Assembly: GCA_013398275.1 (NCBI GenBank)
Contig: VZSE01004118.1
Coordinates: forward strand, 248,001-312,000
Length of the DNA: 64,000 nucleotides
Origin: Promerops cafer
Lineage: Eukaryota > Chordata > Aves > Passeriformes > Nectariniidae
Reading direction: 5' to 3'
Shown: positions 11,992 to 26,339 of the stretch, piece after piece
How the letters are laid out: each line of letters begins with the position of its first letter
Position numbering within the stretch: position 1 is the stretch's first letter
Made by a program: the position numbers and the translations under genes
The notes under the pieces: generated by a model
What the model was told of the DNA's origin: nothing
The model's input: only the letters and a program-made list of their open reading frames with translations
Databases searched by the model: none

Positions 11992-14439
11992 ATAGCGCAT
12001 CTTAATTTTGTAGCTGATTTTCAATTGCTGTTGCTATTATACAAATTATATTACATAGATATGAAAATGGAAGACTTCTGTTTACTTTCTCTCTTAGCAA
12101 AATCATCTCCCTAAACTGAAGCAGTTTTTCCAAATAGTTCATTCCTGAAGTCCTTCTTCTAGCTGCTTATCTTTGCAGAGCTGTAGAATAGGCCACTGAG
12201 TGCTCGAGTACCAAGTAGCAGAGGCAGTTTGGCCTCTGAAGTGGATGAAGTTGCGATGATGAGGCCTGCAGGGACTGGAAAACTAATCATTTTAGGTAAA
12301 GGGTTTGCTTATGTTTTTAGTGTTTGTGACATATCTTTTGTGTTTTCTTTAAATCTAGTTGACTCATCTTTATTTCTTGATGCTGAACACTACCTGGAAC
12401 AGCAACAAGAAGCCTTCTTGCCATCTTTTATTTTCCTTAATCACGTTAATGTCATAACCTTCTGCAATACCTTTAAAATAAAGGCATTTACTTACATGTA
12501 CATTTGCCTAGCATAGAAGACCATTTTGTAATGTGGAAAATCTCTTTACTCTGTTGTCCTAATCAGAAGTGTACACCATGGGTTCTGAGCATTAAACTCT
12601 CCCTTTCTTCAGTTTTGTCCCTGATTTCTCTTCTGCTGGAAAGCTAGCTCCAAGATTTCCAGCTTCTACTACCACTGGTATGTACTGATGTGAGAAACAC
12701 AAAATTAGTGTAAGTTGAAACTATTCCTGAAACATATTACAAAAAGATCCCTGGTGGCCAGTATAACTTCAGAAGCTGTTAGGACTTAAATAATTTATAT
12801 TTTCTATTAAACAGATTTCCAAGTGACTTTAACTGAGACAAAGGAGCTATCAGAGGTACATGAAGTAAATTGAGGGAGGTTGAGAATCTACAGGAGATAC
12901 ATGCAACTGGGATCAATCAGCACTTATAACACACTGGCTGCATGTCAGATGGGCAAGAAAGCCAAAACAGAGCAAAACACACAAATTAGGTGATTTTAAA
13001 AAGTCAGAGAAACTGAGGGCAAAGACCTCTTTCCAAAACCAAGAATTTGTAGCATTCTTTATAAAGCCTACTATTCCTACTATATATAATGAATAATTCT
13101 GCCCAATTCACTCTTCCAGGCTTCATAAAGAGCAAAGAAGGGACAAAATACCGTGAGACACTCAAGAACAAGCTCAAATTGTGTGGCAGCCCTCCAGAGG
13201 ATGGGTTTTCCCTGGTTTTGTTCTGCAGTAATTGGTAATAATAGGCCTTGCAAAAAGGCTAAGTGAGGCATCTGTTCAGTATTTTGCACATCATTCAGGA
13301 AGGGTTTTCTAAACAAGATGCTCTAGTATGTTCCCTAGAATGGTTTCCACCTTTGAGTGCTGCAGGTCTCCTGTAGAGGACAAATCCCTTCAAACTGCTG
13401 ATCTGCTTTGCACATTCCCGGAGGGGTGCAGCCTGGGCAGTGCTCCACCCAGGGCTGATTTAGGCAAGCTGGCCAAGCGGGCTGCACTGGGGCAGCCATA
13501 CCAGAACATTACAAGGTATTACAAGGCAGCTGGATAGTTACCACAAATTAAAAACACTAATTGTTCTTTCAGGTGAGGAATCTGGTAACCTACCCTCTCC
13601 ATGAAACTCCATGTTTGCTTCAAGACAGTCAGAGATCTTTCTGTGCACGAGCAAGTACAGAATTCCTTTTTCCTTTCTTCCCTCAGCACTGATGCAAAGC
13701 TGAGTTTTCAGTCTATGACAGTCTGGATATAAAGGCATGGGAAGGGCTGTTTGTCCTGTTGTTATCCTGGTATTCTCTAGTGTCTGGTCAGATTTCAGGC
13801 AGGGAGTGTCTGCAGCATGGAGATTTAAATTATTTTCAGCCAGTCACAAAAAGGCAAGCAATTTTCATCTCTCAAAGAGGATAATGTGGAGAAATGTAGC
13901 TTTTTAATGCACCTTGTGAGACACATTTGGAACAGTTTATGTTATCCCAACTCCCATGTTACATGCTGCATGCTAACAAAACCTTCAGTACAATGGTAAG
14001 GGCATGCCTGCCAGCCTCTCTTGCAAGCTGGTGTACCAAGAGCTGAAGAGACTAAAAAATATCCACTGTAAAACTATGGAACAATAATAAATGTCATCAA
14101 CCGTTCTGAGTGTAGACAGAAATCTTCAAGGGGAATTGAAGAGGTTTGTGTAGCTGGTTGTCCTGTGAGTATCTGCAATTCAGGGCTGAAAAGAGAGTCA
14201 TCTCATGTTGGAGAGTTATTGGCAAGAGAACCAGAGGGTGACATGGGCATAGGGTAAAATACACATAAACAAATTCACATAAGGCCCAGAATGTGGCCAC
14301 TGAAAAAGCAAAACCATGGAGAATGCTGCTCAGGTTGGAATGCTGCTCAGGTTAGAATGCAAGTTTATGAAGCTGGTCAGTGCAAAAAGTCCTCAGAAAG
14401 CATCCCTAGGGCCACATTCACCCTCTCAGTCTCCAACAA
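11992..14439. other. unique AT-rich non-coding DNA
   Basis: No supported gene or mobile element. The only structured item is an imperfect tandem duplication at 14322-14358, where GAATGCTGCTCAGGTT occurs twice in direct succession and a third copy starts. Confidence 0.55.
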
Positions 14440-14716
14440 CAACCAATGGCAGGAAAAAGGTGCACAAATTTAAACTGAAAGAGAGTAGGTTTAGATTAGA
14501 TATTAGGATAGGATTAGATATTATCATTTACTGTGATAGTGATTGGTTGCCCAGAGGCGTTGTGGATGCCTCATCTCTGGCAGTATTCAAGGCCAGGTTG
14601 CTCTAACCAGCCTGGTCTAGTACGAGGTGTCCCTGCCCATGGCAGGGGTTGAAACTGTATGGTCTCTGAGTCCCTTTCAACCCAAGCCATTCTATGATAC
14701 TACAATTCTATGAAAC
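14440..14716 (+). mobile_element. CR1 LINE 3' end
   Basis: This is the 3' end of a chicken-repeat-1 type LINE on the plus strand. The first part decodes, with interruptions, to the ORF2 C-terminus (FKLKESRFRLDIR, then WLPRGVVDASSLAVFKARL). It is followed by CR1 3'-UTR wording (GGTGTCCCTGCCCATGGCAG, GTCCCTTTCAACCCAAGCC) and finishes in the diagnostic octamer-like repeats CATTCTATGA and AATTCTATGA. CR1 copies are typically 5'-truncated with no target-site duplication, as here. It is not functional. Confidence 0.85.
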
Positions 14717-17700
14717 ATCAGTGGACCATAGTTCTTTGCAAGAAGTTGATAATGCCAGAGATCAGTGAAGAGAACTCAGAAATTGCCTAAAGCAGTTAAG
14801 TCTGCCTGAGGAGAAGGAGGAAGCAGAAGGCTTTTATACCCTGCAAACATGTCTTCTCTGATTGTACAAGAGCACCATTCTCCCAGGAGAATTTTTCCCT
14901 GGAGAAACATTGTAGAGAACAGACTGTCACCCTGAAATAGGATGAGCCATATATAAAGTTATACTTGAGGACGGGGAGGCAAGCCTAAAAGCACCAGTAA
15001 CATTGATCTTGTTTCGAAACAAGTTACAGACTCTGAAGGTAAGCAGGAAATTTTAGGCTGTTGCAATGATGTGTTTTTCAGTCATGAACTGTCTGAACTG
15101 GATATGCCTGTTAACAGCAAGAACCTGTGACATTTGTCATAATATGGGAACAAAGTACCCACAGTAGTTTTTACAAGTTGTGAATTCATGGAGTCTCTGT
15201 GGTGGAGAAGTGGACCCTAATAATTGGGCAGAACACAGCAGAGCTCTCGATGGGTGCATCTGTGCTGAGATGGTCCAACTGTCACATTGTTTACTGCCAC
15301 AGGAGATTTTGGACTCTCATGCACAGAAAGAACAGAAGAGAGAGGTATGCATTATCCTACTGTAGCCCTCACAGTTACATTAGAAGAACTAGAATCAGAG
15401 GAGATGAACAAATACATTTCCCATTAAAAGACAAATGTTAAGGGAGAGGGCAAACAACAAATGCTCTCAAATTTTTTTGGTCAGTCAGGCATACATCCAT
15501 CAGCGCTTGTTCAACCACTTACTTGGGAAACAATATTTACTCAGGCCAATGTTTGGGTAACCCTTGGTATCCAAAGGATTCTGATTTAACGTGTGTAGCC
15601 TCTGTGTTGATATGAAAGGTCTGCAGAAGAGATACTTAGGTCTGATAGGAAAGAAGTGGTAAGTAAGGACAAGTGGAGGCCTCAGCCTTTTTTTTAGAAA
15701 TATATTGTGCTGCTGAGCTAAGGTGGATACTGGGCATCACAGAACTAAACAGCTGGGAGAGTGGTTAGGGGTAAGGTGTATCACAGTCTGAGGGGCTGTC
15801 AATGTATGAGGGAGGAGTAGTATGATGTTATCAGGTACCAGAGGATTAGGGAAGCCATTCATACAAATGCTAACTCTAACCTATAAAAAAATTGGTGAAA
15901 GGGCTTAAAGCTGAGAAAAAACAGTATAGTTAGCCTCTTATTCAGAGTGTTGCTAAGTACTGTGCTGTCCCAGCCAGATTGTTTTCAGAACCCTGGGTAT
16001 ATTTGGTTGCAGCTTACACAGATTTGCTTATATCACAAAGCAGTCTGCAAGGCAAATACATCAAAATTTTGTTTCAGTGAGCAAAATTTGTGCCACTGGT
16101 GACAGTCCCACTGGACTTGGGTCAGGGAGTGATACTGGGCTGCTGCTAAGTGCCCAGGGCTCTGATGTATGAGTCCAGTACTTTCTCGCTCTGCAGAGCT
16201 AAGCCTTCCCAAGCAGCAGTCACCACAGACTGGGAGCAAAGAGCAGGGCTGCTGCAGGACTGTCCAAACAGTAATAGGTACCTACAGGGCTATTTCCCTT
16301 TAGGCTGTGGTGAAGGAAGGGAGGGTGTTTTTCCCTAAATCCCTCGCTTGAACAGCCTCTCCTTCAAACTCCACAAATTGCAAATCCTGCCTCATTAAGG
16401 GGTCACCAAGGTAAAGGAACAACCACAAGGTACCCATGATACTTTGGAGTAGGCCTCACATTGCTGTGACTGTTTCCATGGCTGGGGGAGCCTTTCAGAC
16501 CAGGTGTATTTATCAAATTCACTCTCTTTAAATTTATTCTGGTATAGCCTTTCAACTCTTTCTACATATTAAAAAGAGATCCAAAAAAAGCATTGGTTAT
16601 TATTTTTTTAGGCAGAAAATGGTAAGAAAAAATGTTCTGGTTTCAGAAAAATAGGAGGCGTATGTACAAGACAGTCTGTAAAATATCCTGTCACAAGTCA
16701 GAAAGCAGATATATTAATACATTCAAGAAACTGAAATTGAGTTAAGCAGAGCTTGGTAATAAGTATAATCACTCATCCTTTAATTCCTTGACTCCTGAAC
16801 AGCTAAGTTTTTGTGCTTTACTTTGAACTTCAATGTGTTTTCTGCCATGATCTTGCTGACCATCTTTTCTCAGGGGCTAACAGAAAATGTCTGTATATGG
16901 AGGTTTTTCATGGCTGTCAAAGACTGTAGGGTGAATAAGTAGTGTAGAAAGGCATGGTGTCCAGCAGGAGAAAGATGAAGGGTGATGGATGGAACAGATT
17001 CACCAAATGGTTATTTGCAAAGAGGAGGTCCTTTTTAATGCCAATATCAAGAAAGATATGACTTGCAAAGACCGCTCTGCTTTACTCAGCCCAGAAAGGG
17101 GCTTTGGCTCTGAAGAGAAAGGAGTGCAGAACTCATGGTATAACCCTTTTTGTACAACCCAGTGTCTGCTCAGGGAGAGAAGACTTGCTTGTGATTGAAA
17201 TGGAACAAGAAAGCCAGATGTCTCCTTTTGGTCATAGCACACCTTCCTTCACTGTGTCATGAAAGCTGTAGGGCTTGGAGTATCGCAGAAACAAACCTGT
17301 GTCAAAGCCTACTCCAAGGCCCAAGGACACCCACCATCCACCACAGGGGTAAACATCCATGCTTGAACACACAAGTCTCTGCTGAGATAAGGCTTTGGTC
17401 CAAACTTCAGAGCTTGCTCATGCTTCAAAGGATCTTCATGGGCAAAACCAGTTTCCTCTCTTTCTGAAGACTGCTGGCACTACAAACAGGAGACACAAGT
17501 CTCTGCAGACCTGGGTTTCAAGAAAATCTTCTTGAGAGATTGCTGACCAATCCTTGGAAGACTTCTACCTATTCATATCCACTTCAGGATGGAATTGCAA
17601 TAGCCTATGTCTCATGAGTAGGCATGAGGCTTTAGAAGCATAACATGGACGCTCTGTGGCAGCAGTCACGGGCCAGAATTCACACAGGAAGTCTGTGGGA

Positions 17701-20700
17701 TACTGAAGGCTGCTGATTTGATTTAGCTTATAAGTGCCACTTTCTTCTTCCAGTATGGATGTTACCCTATTTCTTAGCCTGGCTGTTGGTAAAGTGAGGA
17801 TACAACTTACCTATGACATGTGGCAGTAATAAGCCTCAAATAAATGATGCTTTCAAAGTGCTTTGCATTCCTTGAAAGGAATGTGTTGTACAAACACAAA
17901 ATAATTCATTCAAACTTTATGTAAAGGTTGCATTTATTAATGCTGTACAAGTGGGTAACAAATGATTAACAGATGTTGTAGCCATATTACAGAGATTAAT
18001 GTATTTTAGATGGTTATAAACTATCTATGGAGTTGTTGGACTCTTTAAGGATCTGGAGAAGTAGATTAACTATGGATTAAAATATCAATCATGTGTTAAA
18101 CTCATTTATAACTTCACCTTTAGTAAAAAATGTGAATTTACTCTCCAAGAGGCTTCATTCATGGGAAAAAAAGCAACAGTGAATCAAGGCTGTCATTTCA
18201 CTGTTACATGTAAGATGAGGGGAAGCATTACTCTTTGCTTTTAAAAGCTTCATTTTGTTGCTACAGAGGAATTCATGTAATGGGAATTACACATTTTTAA
18301 GCCCTCCTTCTCTTACTCTAAGAAAGACTAACTTTCCCTATGGCTGTGGATTAGGCTCTTTTCAGTCATTTCCCACATAACTACTAAAGTAAGTTTGTTG
18401 TATCATTCTCCTTAAAAATTGATACAGAGCAAAAATCATGTAGGTATAAAAATACAAAACCTAAACCTCAAATTATTCAACTCACCCAGGGATCTAACAT
18501 TAATGAAACTAGTAAATAATGTGGTAGCAAAGCTGCCTTTGTACCAAGTTATTCCATTTAATCTGTATTTTTCAGAAGTGCTGCTCCAATTCATCAATTC
18601 TTACTTAAGCGCTTGAGCTTTTTACAGCTTATAAGCAGTCCTCTTAGACTAATTACTCCAGCTATTTCAGTTGTTCAGCATTCAGCTTTACCTTCTTGTC
18701 CTCTGTTTTTCTAACGTTTTAAAATTTCTATTTTGTGGAACCATTGTTGAGTTCTTAGTATTATTTACTAGCCACTGCATTAGACCATGAAAGTGTCTAC
18801 TGCATGCAAGTTGCCTACTCTGGTGCATATCCAGAATAAGTCAGTAAAGTTGCAGGTGATTTGACACAATACCACAGAAAATATCTATAGAGTATGACTT
18901 CTAAATAACATTTTTTGCCCCTATTCTGCCTGGTCATGTTTATGGGGTGTGAGTTATTTCATCATTAATCATTATCACCCTAATCAACCTATGGGGATAT
19001 GCTCAGTCTGTGGTTTAAATCAGTTTATCTGCTGTCTTGCCTGGTCTTAAAGGTTTGTAAAGGGTGCATCCTTTCCAGCATCCCAACAAGTACATCATCT
19101 CTGGGCCTCCTCTATTCACTAGCCACCAACTCTCTAAGCACATTAAGAAATTGGTTCCTGCTGTGTATGTTGTAGGAGTAAAATCATGGATATTTGAGAA
19201 AGAAATGAAAGATTATCATGAGCACAGGCAGTGTAAAACGGCCTGCACTAACCAACAGTTATCCACAGAGTTTTATCAAAAACACCTCACCTTCTCCTAT
19301 GTGTGGTGTGTCAGACACCACTAAATGACAACAGCTGGTAAATAAGGACTTGTATATAGCCTGTGGTAAACCAGTTTAACTAGCTGCATTGATCTTCTTT
19401 TCAACTTAAATTTGTAAACTGTTAATCCTCCTTATGTGGTAAACTGCAGTGCAGGTAGTAAAGCTTAACAGGGAGACCTGTAGACAATCCTGACTGACCC
19501 ACTGCTGTAGCATGTGACCTTCTGAGGGGGATTGGTGCACACAGTCCTGCTCAGGACTGTGACTATTATAGAGTGAAAAGCTTGAGTTTGTTAATGTGTT
19601 TGAATCTTTCTTTTCCAACAATATGTGACTGCTTTTTCCTCTTTTACTTTTTTTTTGCAAATTTGATTCCTGCATGTTTTCTGCTCCTGGTCTATTGTTT
19701 ACCACCCTTTACATGTGTGTTTTATTTCATGCTTCTATTAATTGAGGTCTTCCCCCACTTCGCCGTGGCATGCCTTGTGTTTCAGAAGTAAGAAAAGAAA
19801 CTGTATCAAATCAATGAATTCCAAGCTGAGAGGCCAGCTCCATCTAAGCCCTTAGACCCACTGGGCATTGGCTTGCTGAGTGTAACCTGAAATCTTAAAA
19901 CACTTTCTAGGCGAACATTAAGGTACAAATGAGGGCTGGTTTGTCTCTCAAGTCAACACTTAAAATGAAAAAGCTGATGATGTTTTCATTGAGGTGGAAA
20001 GAGTGACAGACAGCCTCTTGACAGTGGATTACCAGAAGAGAGAAAACAGAGCTAAAGTTCTGTTTTCACTTTCCACTGCAGAGTGAAGAAGGGAGGTTGG
20101 GGGGCTGGGGAGGAGACTGAAAGTGGGGAACTGCATTTTTCCTTGTGTTTTTTTGTTAGGCTCAGTTACACATATATCACCATGGCTAAATTAAAAGGCC
20201 TGTATTCTGCTGATGGATGGGCAGTAGGTTTTGCTTGGAACCACAGGAACTCTCAGGATAACATTGGCAATACTCGGGCCAAAGGGAAATTGACAGCATA
20301 AGCTGACTATTAAGCTTCCCTTCCAGTAACAGACTGTGGCCCAATCCATGCAAACTCTTTCTGTAGTCATCTTTCTAGAGCAAAACATTTCAGACATCTT
20401 TTAGGGTCCAGTCCTCAACCAAGTACTTAAGGACAGAGGAGTGGAAATTCACACAGAACTCCTCTTGCAAAAGCTAGAAATGGGAAAAAATGAACTCGTG
20501 TATCACAAGAAAAAAAGGAGAGCTAATTATGGGGTGCAGATGAGTGGTCTGTGCTGTACTTCACTTGCCAGTAGGAGTAATTCCAACAAGGAATTGGTCT
20601 TCCCCAAGCAAAGGCAGCAAACACAAGCCACATCAGAAAACATTCACAATTACAGCATGCTTAAATAAGAGTAAGCAAAAGTTTTCTAGAAACTCACATC

Positions 20701-22762
20701 CTTGGCATGATGGGGGCCTGCTCCTCATCCCATTAGGTCCAGTCTGTCATCTTTAACTGGAAATTGTAATGTCTTGTCATCTCAGTGCTGCAGCCCATGT
20801 CTCAGGATCGAGCTATCTGTCTGTCCTTCCAGATGTCTGTATTTCCCTTGCTCTGAGGGCTATTCCCATAAGTGGAGGCCTCTGACCCTAGCACTTCCAG
20901 GAGGAACAACTTTATTGTCTCTGATGATACAAGTATTTCTGGATGCTGGGCCAGTCTGTGTGGGCACAGGGGATATGGAGGACAAGAAAAAGCAGGTACC
21001 CTCTGCTGCTTGTCTATCTTTGCCTGTATACCTATGGACAGCAGTAGCAGGAGTGGGAAAGCTGGATGTCTGCTCAGTCAACACATCTGTTTCCAAAGGG
21101 AAAATTTCTTGTTACTTTCCAAAAATCAAGTTGGGAAGGACCCTCCTTAGGGTCCTTCAGATTAAGCTCCTCCACAATTTGCTACATCTACTGAAAAAAT
21201 ACCAACAAATCATCAATATAAAATTACCTTTTATGTCTGACGACCATTGGCCAGGTCCCTGCATTCTCATGGCCAGAATAAACACTGCAAAAATGCACCA
21301 TGCACGTGTTCAGCAATGCCTTTCCTTCACCACACACACTCATGCATAAGTTTTTAAAGAATACAGTTGGAAATAAACAAAGTAAAAGATGGTTGAAAAA
21401 ATCACACGTGGAGTGAATGTGAACCCAGGCGAAAATGCTTGACATGTTATAAAATACATTTCATTTTTAAGGAAAAAAGAAAAGATAGAAGAAGAGATGC
21501 TTCTACAGTAAGCCTGGCCCTAGACTGGAAGGCTCAAAGTGTGGTAGAACTGAATGACATCCTTGCCCTGCTTGGCACCAGAGTATCTAGCACATGTTGT
21601 TGCTTTTATTGAAATGCAGGCAAGAATTAGACCCTGAGGCCAGTAGGTAGCAAAAACGAGTTCCAGAATAGGCCTCTACCTACAGCAAAGCAGCAATACA
21701 CGAGAGACAAGTCTAGGGGATTTGAAAGGGGATCTGATGATCCACAGTGCAATGTGAGCAGCAGGACACCAGGGAGTGATCATGAGGACAGGACAGCACT
21801 GTTGAGCAACTGAAACTGGATTTTGAAAGGAAGCTATTAGTAAAAGTCAGAGATGCAGTAAGTTCCAAATGCAAGTTATTGAAGGAGATTTTTTTTCTGT
21901 GGGTTAGTTGGGTTTTTTTCACTTACGTAGCTAACGTACTTGTTCAATATGATCATTTGAGTTTCATCATTGCTAGAGTAAACTGATTTGTCAGTTAATC
22001 TAAAATCCTGCTATGTGATCACTTGAATATGAATTACTGTCAGGACATCCAAAATTTTATTCTTTTTTGTATGCAAAACTACAAGCGGCTATTGACAAAG
22101 AAGGAGGCAGATAGAAAGTTAAGGTGTAAGTTCAGTAAAAGAAAGAGTAAGAAAAATCAAAAATCCGGAAATCATGTTGAATGTCAAGTGTAAGGGCATC
22201 CGAGTGTACTTATGTGACTTTTTTTCTGACGTTATCTCTGTTACATTACAATTTTCTGGTGGAAAAGGAAGAAACCTAAAGAGCAGAGAAGTCCATCTTA
22301 GGCTAGTGACAGGAGACCTGACTAAGAGCAAAAGATGTTTGGACTTACAGGTAACTCAGGGATAGCATTTTTCTAGTTAGTAGTTGTATCATCTGAGGCT
22401 GTTTTATATCTGCAAGGTAGGTAATTGCCATGGACAGAATATTATCCTGAGGCAATTTGGTAGTAGTCAGCAGCATTACAGTAGAGGAGTTTCTGGCCAT
22501 GAGAATTTTGAGATTTCTTTCCTTCCCATCGAGAAGCAACATGAGTAGAAAAATATATGCAACTTCACCAAGTCAAACCAAGGCCAGAAACCTGTGACTG
22601 ACAACATCTGGGAGAAAAAATTAATTCCTTTTGAAATTTATTATATGCTGACTATGTTAACCTCTTTAAAGAAGCACCTCCACACACCCATAAAAGATGT
22701 TTTTGCCTGTGCAAACTGCTTGTAGTGAGTTTTCCCCATGGTCTGTGCTGTGCATCCTCACC
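14717..22762. other. unique AT-rich non-coding DNA
   Basis: I see no recognisable gene, RNA or transposon across about 8 kb. The longest open frame (20774-21349, plus, 191 codons) shows no domain and overlaps open frames on both strands, so I treat it as chance. A perfect 8-bp inverted repeat with a 2-base spacer (CATTCCTT/AAGGAATG) lies at about 17866-17883. Conserved non-coding elements may be present but cannot be judged from one sequence. Confidence 0.5.
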
Positions 22763-25171
22763 TTTGACATGTCAGGCCATGTTACCATATCTACTGTGAA
22801 GCGAAGGGAAGCAAAGGAGCTCTTCCTTAGGTGTCTTAGTATCAGAGCCACTCTTTCTTTGTACCTGCCATTCCCATCACAGGCACTAGATAAGGCAGTC
22901 CTTTTGATGGCTTTAACCATAAAAGCTAACATTCAAGGAAGATAAAAGGCTTCTTCTAGCTCTCTTCTTTATATCTCTCATTATCTGCTTCATACCTTCA
23001 TGGCTGGAGAAAACATAAGCCAGTGTCCAGGATCTTTGGTATATAACATTTGGTCTATGATTGCCAATATCCAGTGGTTATTACACTTGGATTCCAGGTC
23101 CTGAATGTATTTTCTACGTTGTTTTTCAGGAGGGCAAAGAGCCAGTCTGGCCATTTCAGAGTACAGTTTCTCAAAAATGAAGAAAGTGAAGAAAACAAAA
23201 CTATCAGGAGTACAAGTAAATTTATTCCATACCTACACAGTGGTGTATTTCTGAAGTCTAAAGTTAAATGCAATTACGGTGATAATGTGGTGGAATACCC
23301 CTTGACTTCCAGCAGAAGTGGTGTAAGGAGCTTGCATCTTCCAAATGGAGTAGTGTTGTTCCTGTTTTACAGGTGCATGAGGAGAAAGAAGCTCTTGGGA
23401 ACCATATATTTGTGTTTGTTGTTCTTCCCAGGCCCCATACACATCTGTAGCAGAGGAAAGGCAAATACGAACATGCAGATATGTGTTTGCAAAATAGTCA
23501 AGAAGATGGGGAAATGGAAATCGATATGTAATGGAATTGACATGAAATGCAACTGTACAACTTCTGTATTTGTTTGGGTACTGACAACAGGAGAGAGAAA
23601 ATTAATCTTCAAAAGGCCATTACAGGACCCCTCTTCTTTCCTTTGCTTCTCTCACTGTAATCTTTCTTTAGCATAAGTGGGTGAAACACCTTTCCTTCAC
23701 ATACTTCAATATTTAGAGTGTGCAAGAGCCCAAGAAGGCAGAGCAGAAATAGTTGCAGGTGTACTAGGGAGGACTATGCAGCAAGCTTCAAATGCAGAAC
23801 CAAGTACTTAAGATGTCTTATTAAGTATCATTTTATAACAACAAAAAAGTCTTTCCAGCTGCAAGCAAAAGCTGGGTCTCTAGGCAGCAGACAACAAATG
23901 CAGACTGCATTGGGACCAGAAAAAAGGATTCAGTTTACTTTCCTACTGGTGGTTCTCCCCACTGATTGCTGAAAGATGTATATAACAATTACACCAACAA
24001 AGAAACAGCTGTAAGATTAGGTAGGCTCAGTCCATGACTGCACAAGCAGAACAGTACAGTACTGTGGTCTGTCTGCTCCACTTATAGGGATTCACTCTAT
24101 TTTCTGCTTCCAAACTCTGTGCCTGACCACAGTGTAACTTCTGCCCAGGCTGCTTCTCAGCCTAGAAAGTGGCAGACATACAATGCCAGAGGAAACTGTT
24201 GTCCCTTAAAAACAATAAATTTCTCTCAGGTCTCATCACATTCTCTCCTACAAGCTTAAGATACGAATATTTGTAGTATGGTAGGAGAAAGTCAATTTAA
24301 CCATGTTTCCTGTGTTGTGGAGATCAGCATTGGAGGCCTAGGGAAGACCAAAAGGAAGGAACAGCAGCATACAGTGATACAGCATGATTATCTTCCAGGT
24401 TCCAGGTATCTGCAATTCACAGGCTTCAGAGCCAGCATATTCATGTTAGACAATCCTTCATAAATTTTATTTCACGAACTTATCTGATATTGTTTAAGCA
24501 AGCATGCATATGACACACAAGCATATATTTGTACTTTCCTCTAGATTAGAAGAATCTGCTATTTTTATGGCTGATCCTGTATTTGCTCTTGGAAAAGCTG
24601 AAATGCATTTTACTCTGGCTCAGTTTCATGAATACTGATGAAAATATTAGTATTCACAAGGATACATATAAAAGGAAACTTCGTATTTCCATATAACTCA
24701 ACATGTAAAGATCTGGTAAATTGTTATGTTTATATAGTAATCCTCAATCAAATATTCTAGGATTAACAGATGTCCTGAATCCTTTTATGTGCAGCTATGT
24801 CAGATATTGCCCAAACCATAATAAAGTATTATAAGTTTGGAAACACCAAAAAAATGCTAACTCTTTGGAAGAAGAATTCATAAACAAATCTTTGTACCTT
24901 TTGGGAAAACAGGTACTGCATTGTAAATATTTATTATAGATGTATTATTAAGGAAGAGGCACAGCAGAAGTTTTATAGCTGGAACTAAGTTGCTATGAAT
25001 AATTTTGTTAAAGAACACTGTCAACAATACTTATACTGTGTCCAAATTGTGCTAAGTTTTTACACACTATTAGTAAGATAAGATCACATACCTATTGCAG
25101 TGTTTGGAACTCGCTCAGAGCCAAGAAGTCTGGCAGCACTCCACTGCAGTCAGTGCCTAAGCTCTTAACAG

Positions 25172-25515
25172 ATGGGTGTTACACAACGTGCCTCTCTGCA
25201 CAGCCCGGCTCACCCGAGGGCTTCCAAGAGGCACTTTCCCCTACCCCAATGCCCCAGCGTGACTGCGCCTGAGTGTGCGAGATGGGGTGCTGTGAAGGGA
25301 AAGTCATTAAACCCCAAATGCTGTGAGCTACTAATGAGTATTTTAAGGGCAAGTTGCCCTAGGCAAATTCTCACGTGGTGGAGGCGCAGTGGAGAGAATT
25401 TCACTCTGTTGCGTGCATACAGACTTCGGTGTGTCTGGCTGTGTATGGCTGGATTCTGCTCAGATACTCTGCTCTGTCTTCACTTGCTCAGGGGTAGAGA
25501 AATTTACAGGTGAGT
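25172..25515 (+). other. exon-like GC-richer patch with a strong 5' splice-site motif
   Basis: GC and CpG rise from about 25170, and the patch ends in ACAG|GTGAGT (donor at 25510-25515), a near-ideal 5' splice site. A 113-codon frame is open across it but has no recognised similarity. It could be an exon of an unidentified gene or lncRNA, or chance. An identical copy lies at 30654-30997. Confidence 0.25.
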
Positions 25516-25877
25516 TCATGAATGCAAATGAATGCATGAAGTATGATGTTAGCCCTCACAACTCAAAGACAACTGTATGCAAATGTGAATGCCTAGATAT
25601 TTAAATTCTCACAGGATATAATTATAAAATAATGCACACAGAACCAGTCTAAACTCAGGTATATATGCTTGCTGTTGTTTACTTTACCTAGTTCTTAGGC
25701 TGTAAAAATTTATTTATTTATTATTTTTTTAAATGTAGGCTATTCCTTACTTTAATGCTTTCCTTTTAATTTTGTTCGGATTTTCCTCTTGGAACTCTAT
25801 GTTAAAAATTTAGTTAGGGTCAAGAAACTTGTTTTTCATTCAAGAGAATTGTTTCCTTAGAGCACTCAGTCTTGTTA

Positions 25878-25972
25878 TGTAGTTTTAGGTAGTCCTGCAA
25901 GGAGCATGAAGTTGAACTCAATGAGCCTTATGTGTGTGTCCCTTCTAATTTGAGATATTCAGCAATTCAATG
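25878..25972 (+). mobile_element. decayed CR1 LINE 3' tail
   Basis: The wording matches an old CR1 3'-UTR end: GTAGTCCTGCAAGGAG, GTTGAACTCAATGAGCC, then GTGTCCCTTCTAATTTGAGA and ATTCAGCAATTCAATG. This corresponds to the usual 'ggagttggactagatgatc ... gtcccttccaacttgagatattctatgattctatg' arrangement. It is strongly diverged and has no coding remnant. Confidence 0.55.
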
Positions 25973-26339
25973 AAAATGATGCAAAATTATTTTTCCCCTA
26001 CAAAACATCAATTGAAATTAGATCATCAGAGTTGCCATTCCAGAAAGATATAATTTGAAAAAACATTTGTTGTCTATCAATCAAGTTCTGGATGGAATCC
26101 AGGATATCTTAAAACTGTAAACACCAGGTTTTAGCCCACATTTCTTTAGAAAACCAGGTTTGTGAGGCTAGAACTATTGTCTGTTTCTATTCGTTTGTCC
26201 TGTTCACCACTAATAATGTTTCAAACATAGCGATTTCACTCTAACAGAGAATATGAAGTCTGCCATACTACCAAGTTTTTCTAGGTCTGGAGACAGCAGC
26301 ATCCAGTCTGTAAGAAGGACACCTGTGGTGATCTTTTAT

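Noticed and set aside
14322..14358. Tandem GAATGCTGCTCAGGTT copies as part of a larger satellite or CRISPR-like array
   Set aside because: Only two full units and the start of a third, with no spacers; a simple local duplication.
20774..21349. 191-codon plus-strand frame as a gene
   Set aside because: No domain, several competing frames on both strands, and no splice or promoter context.
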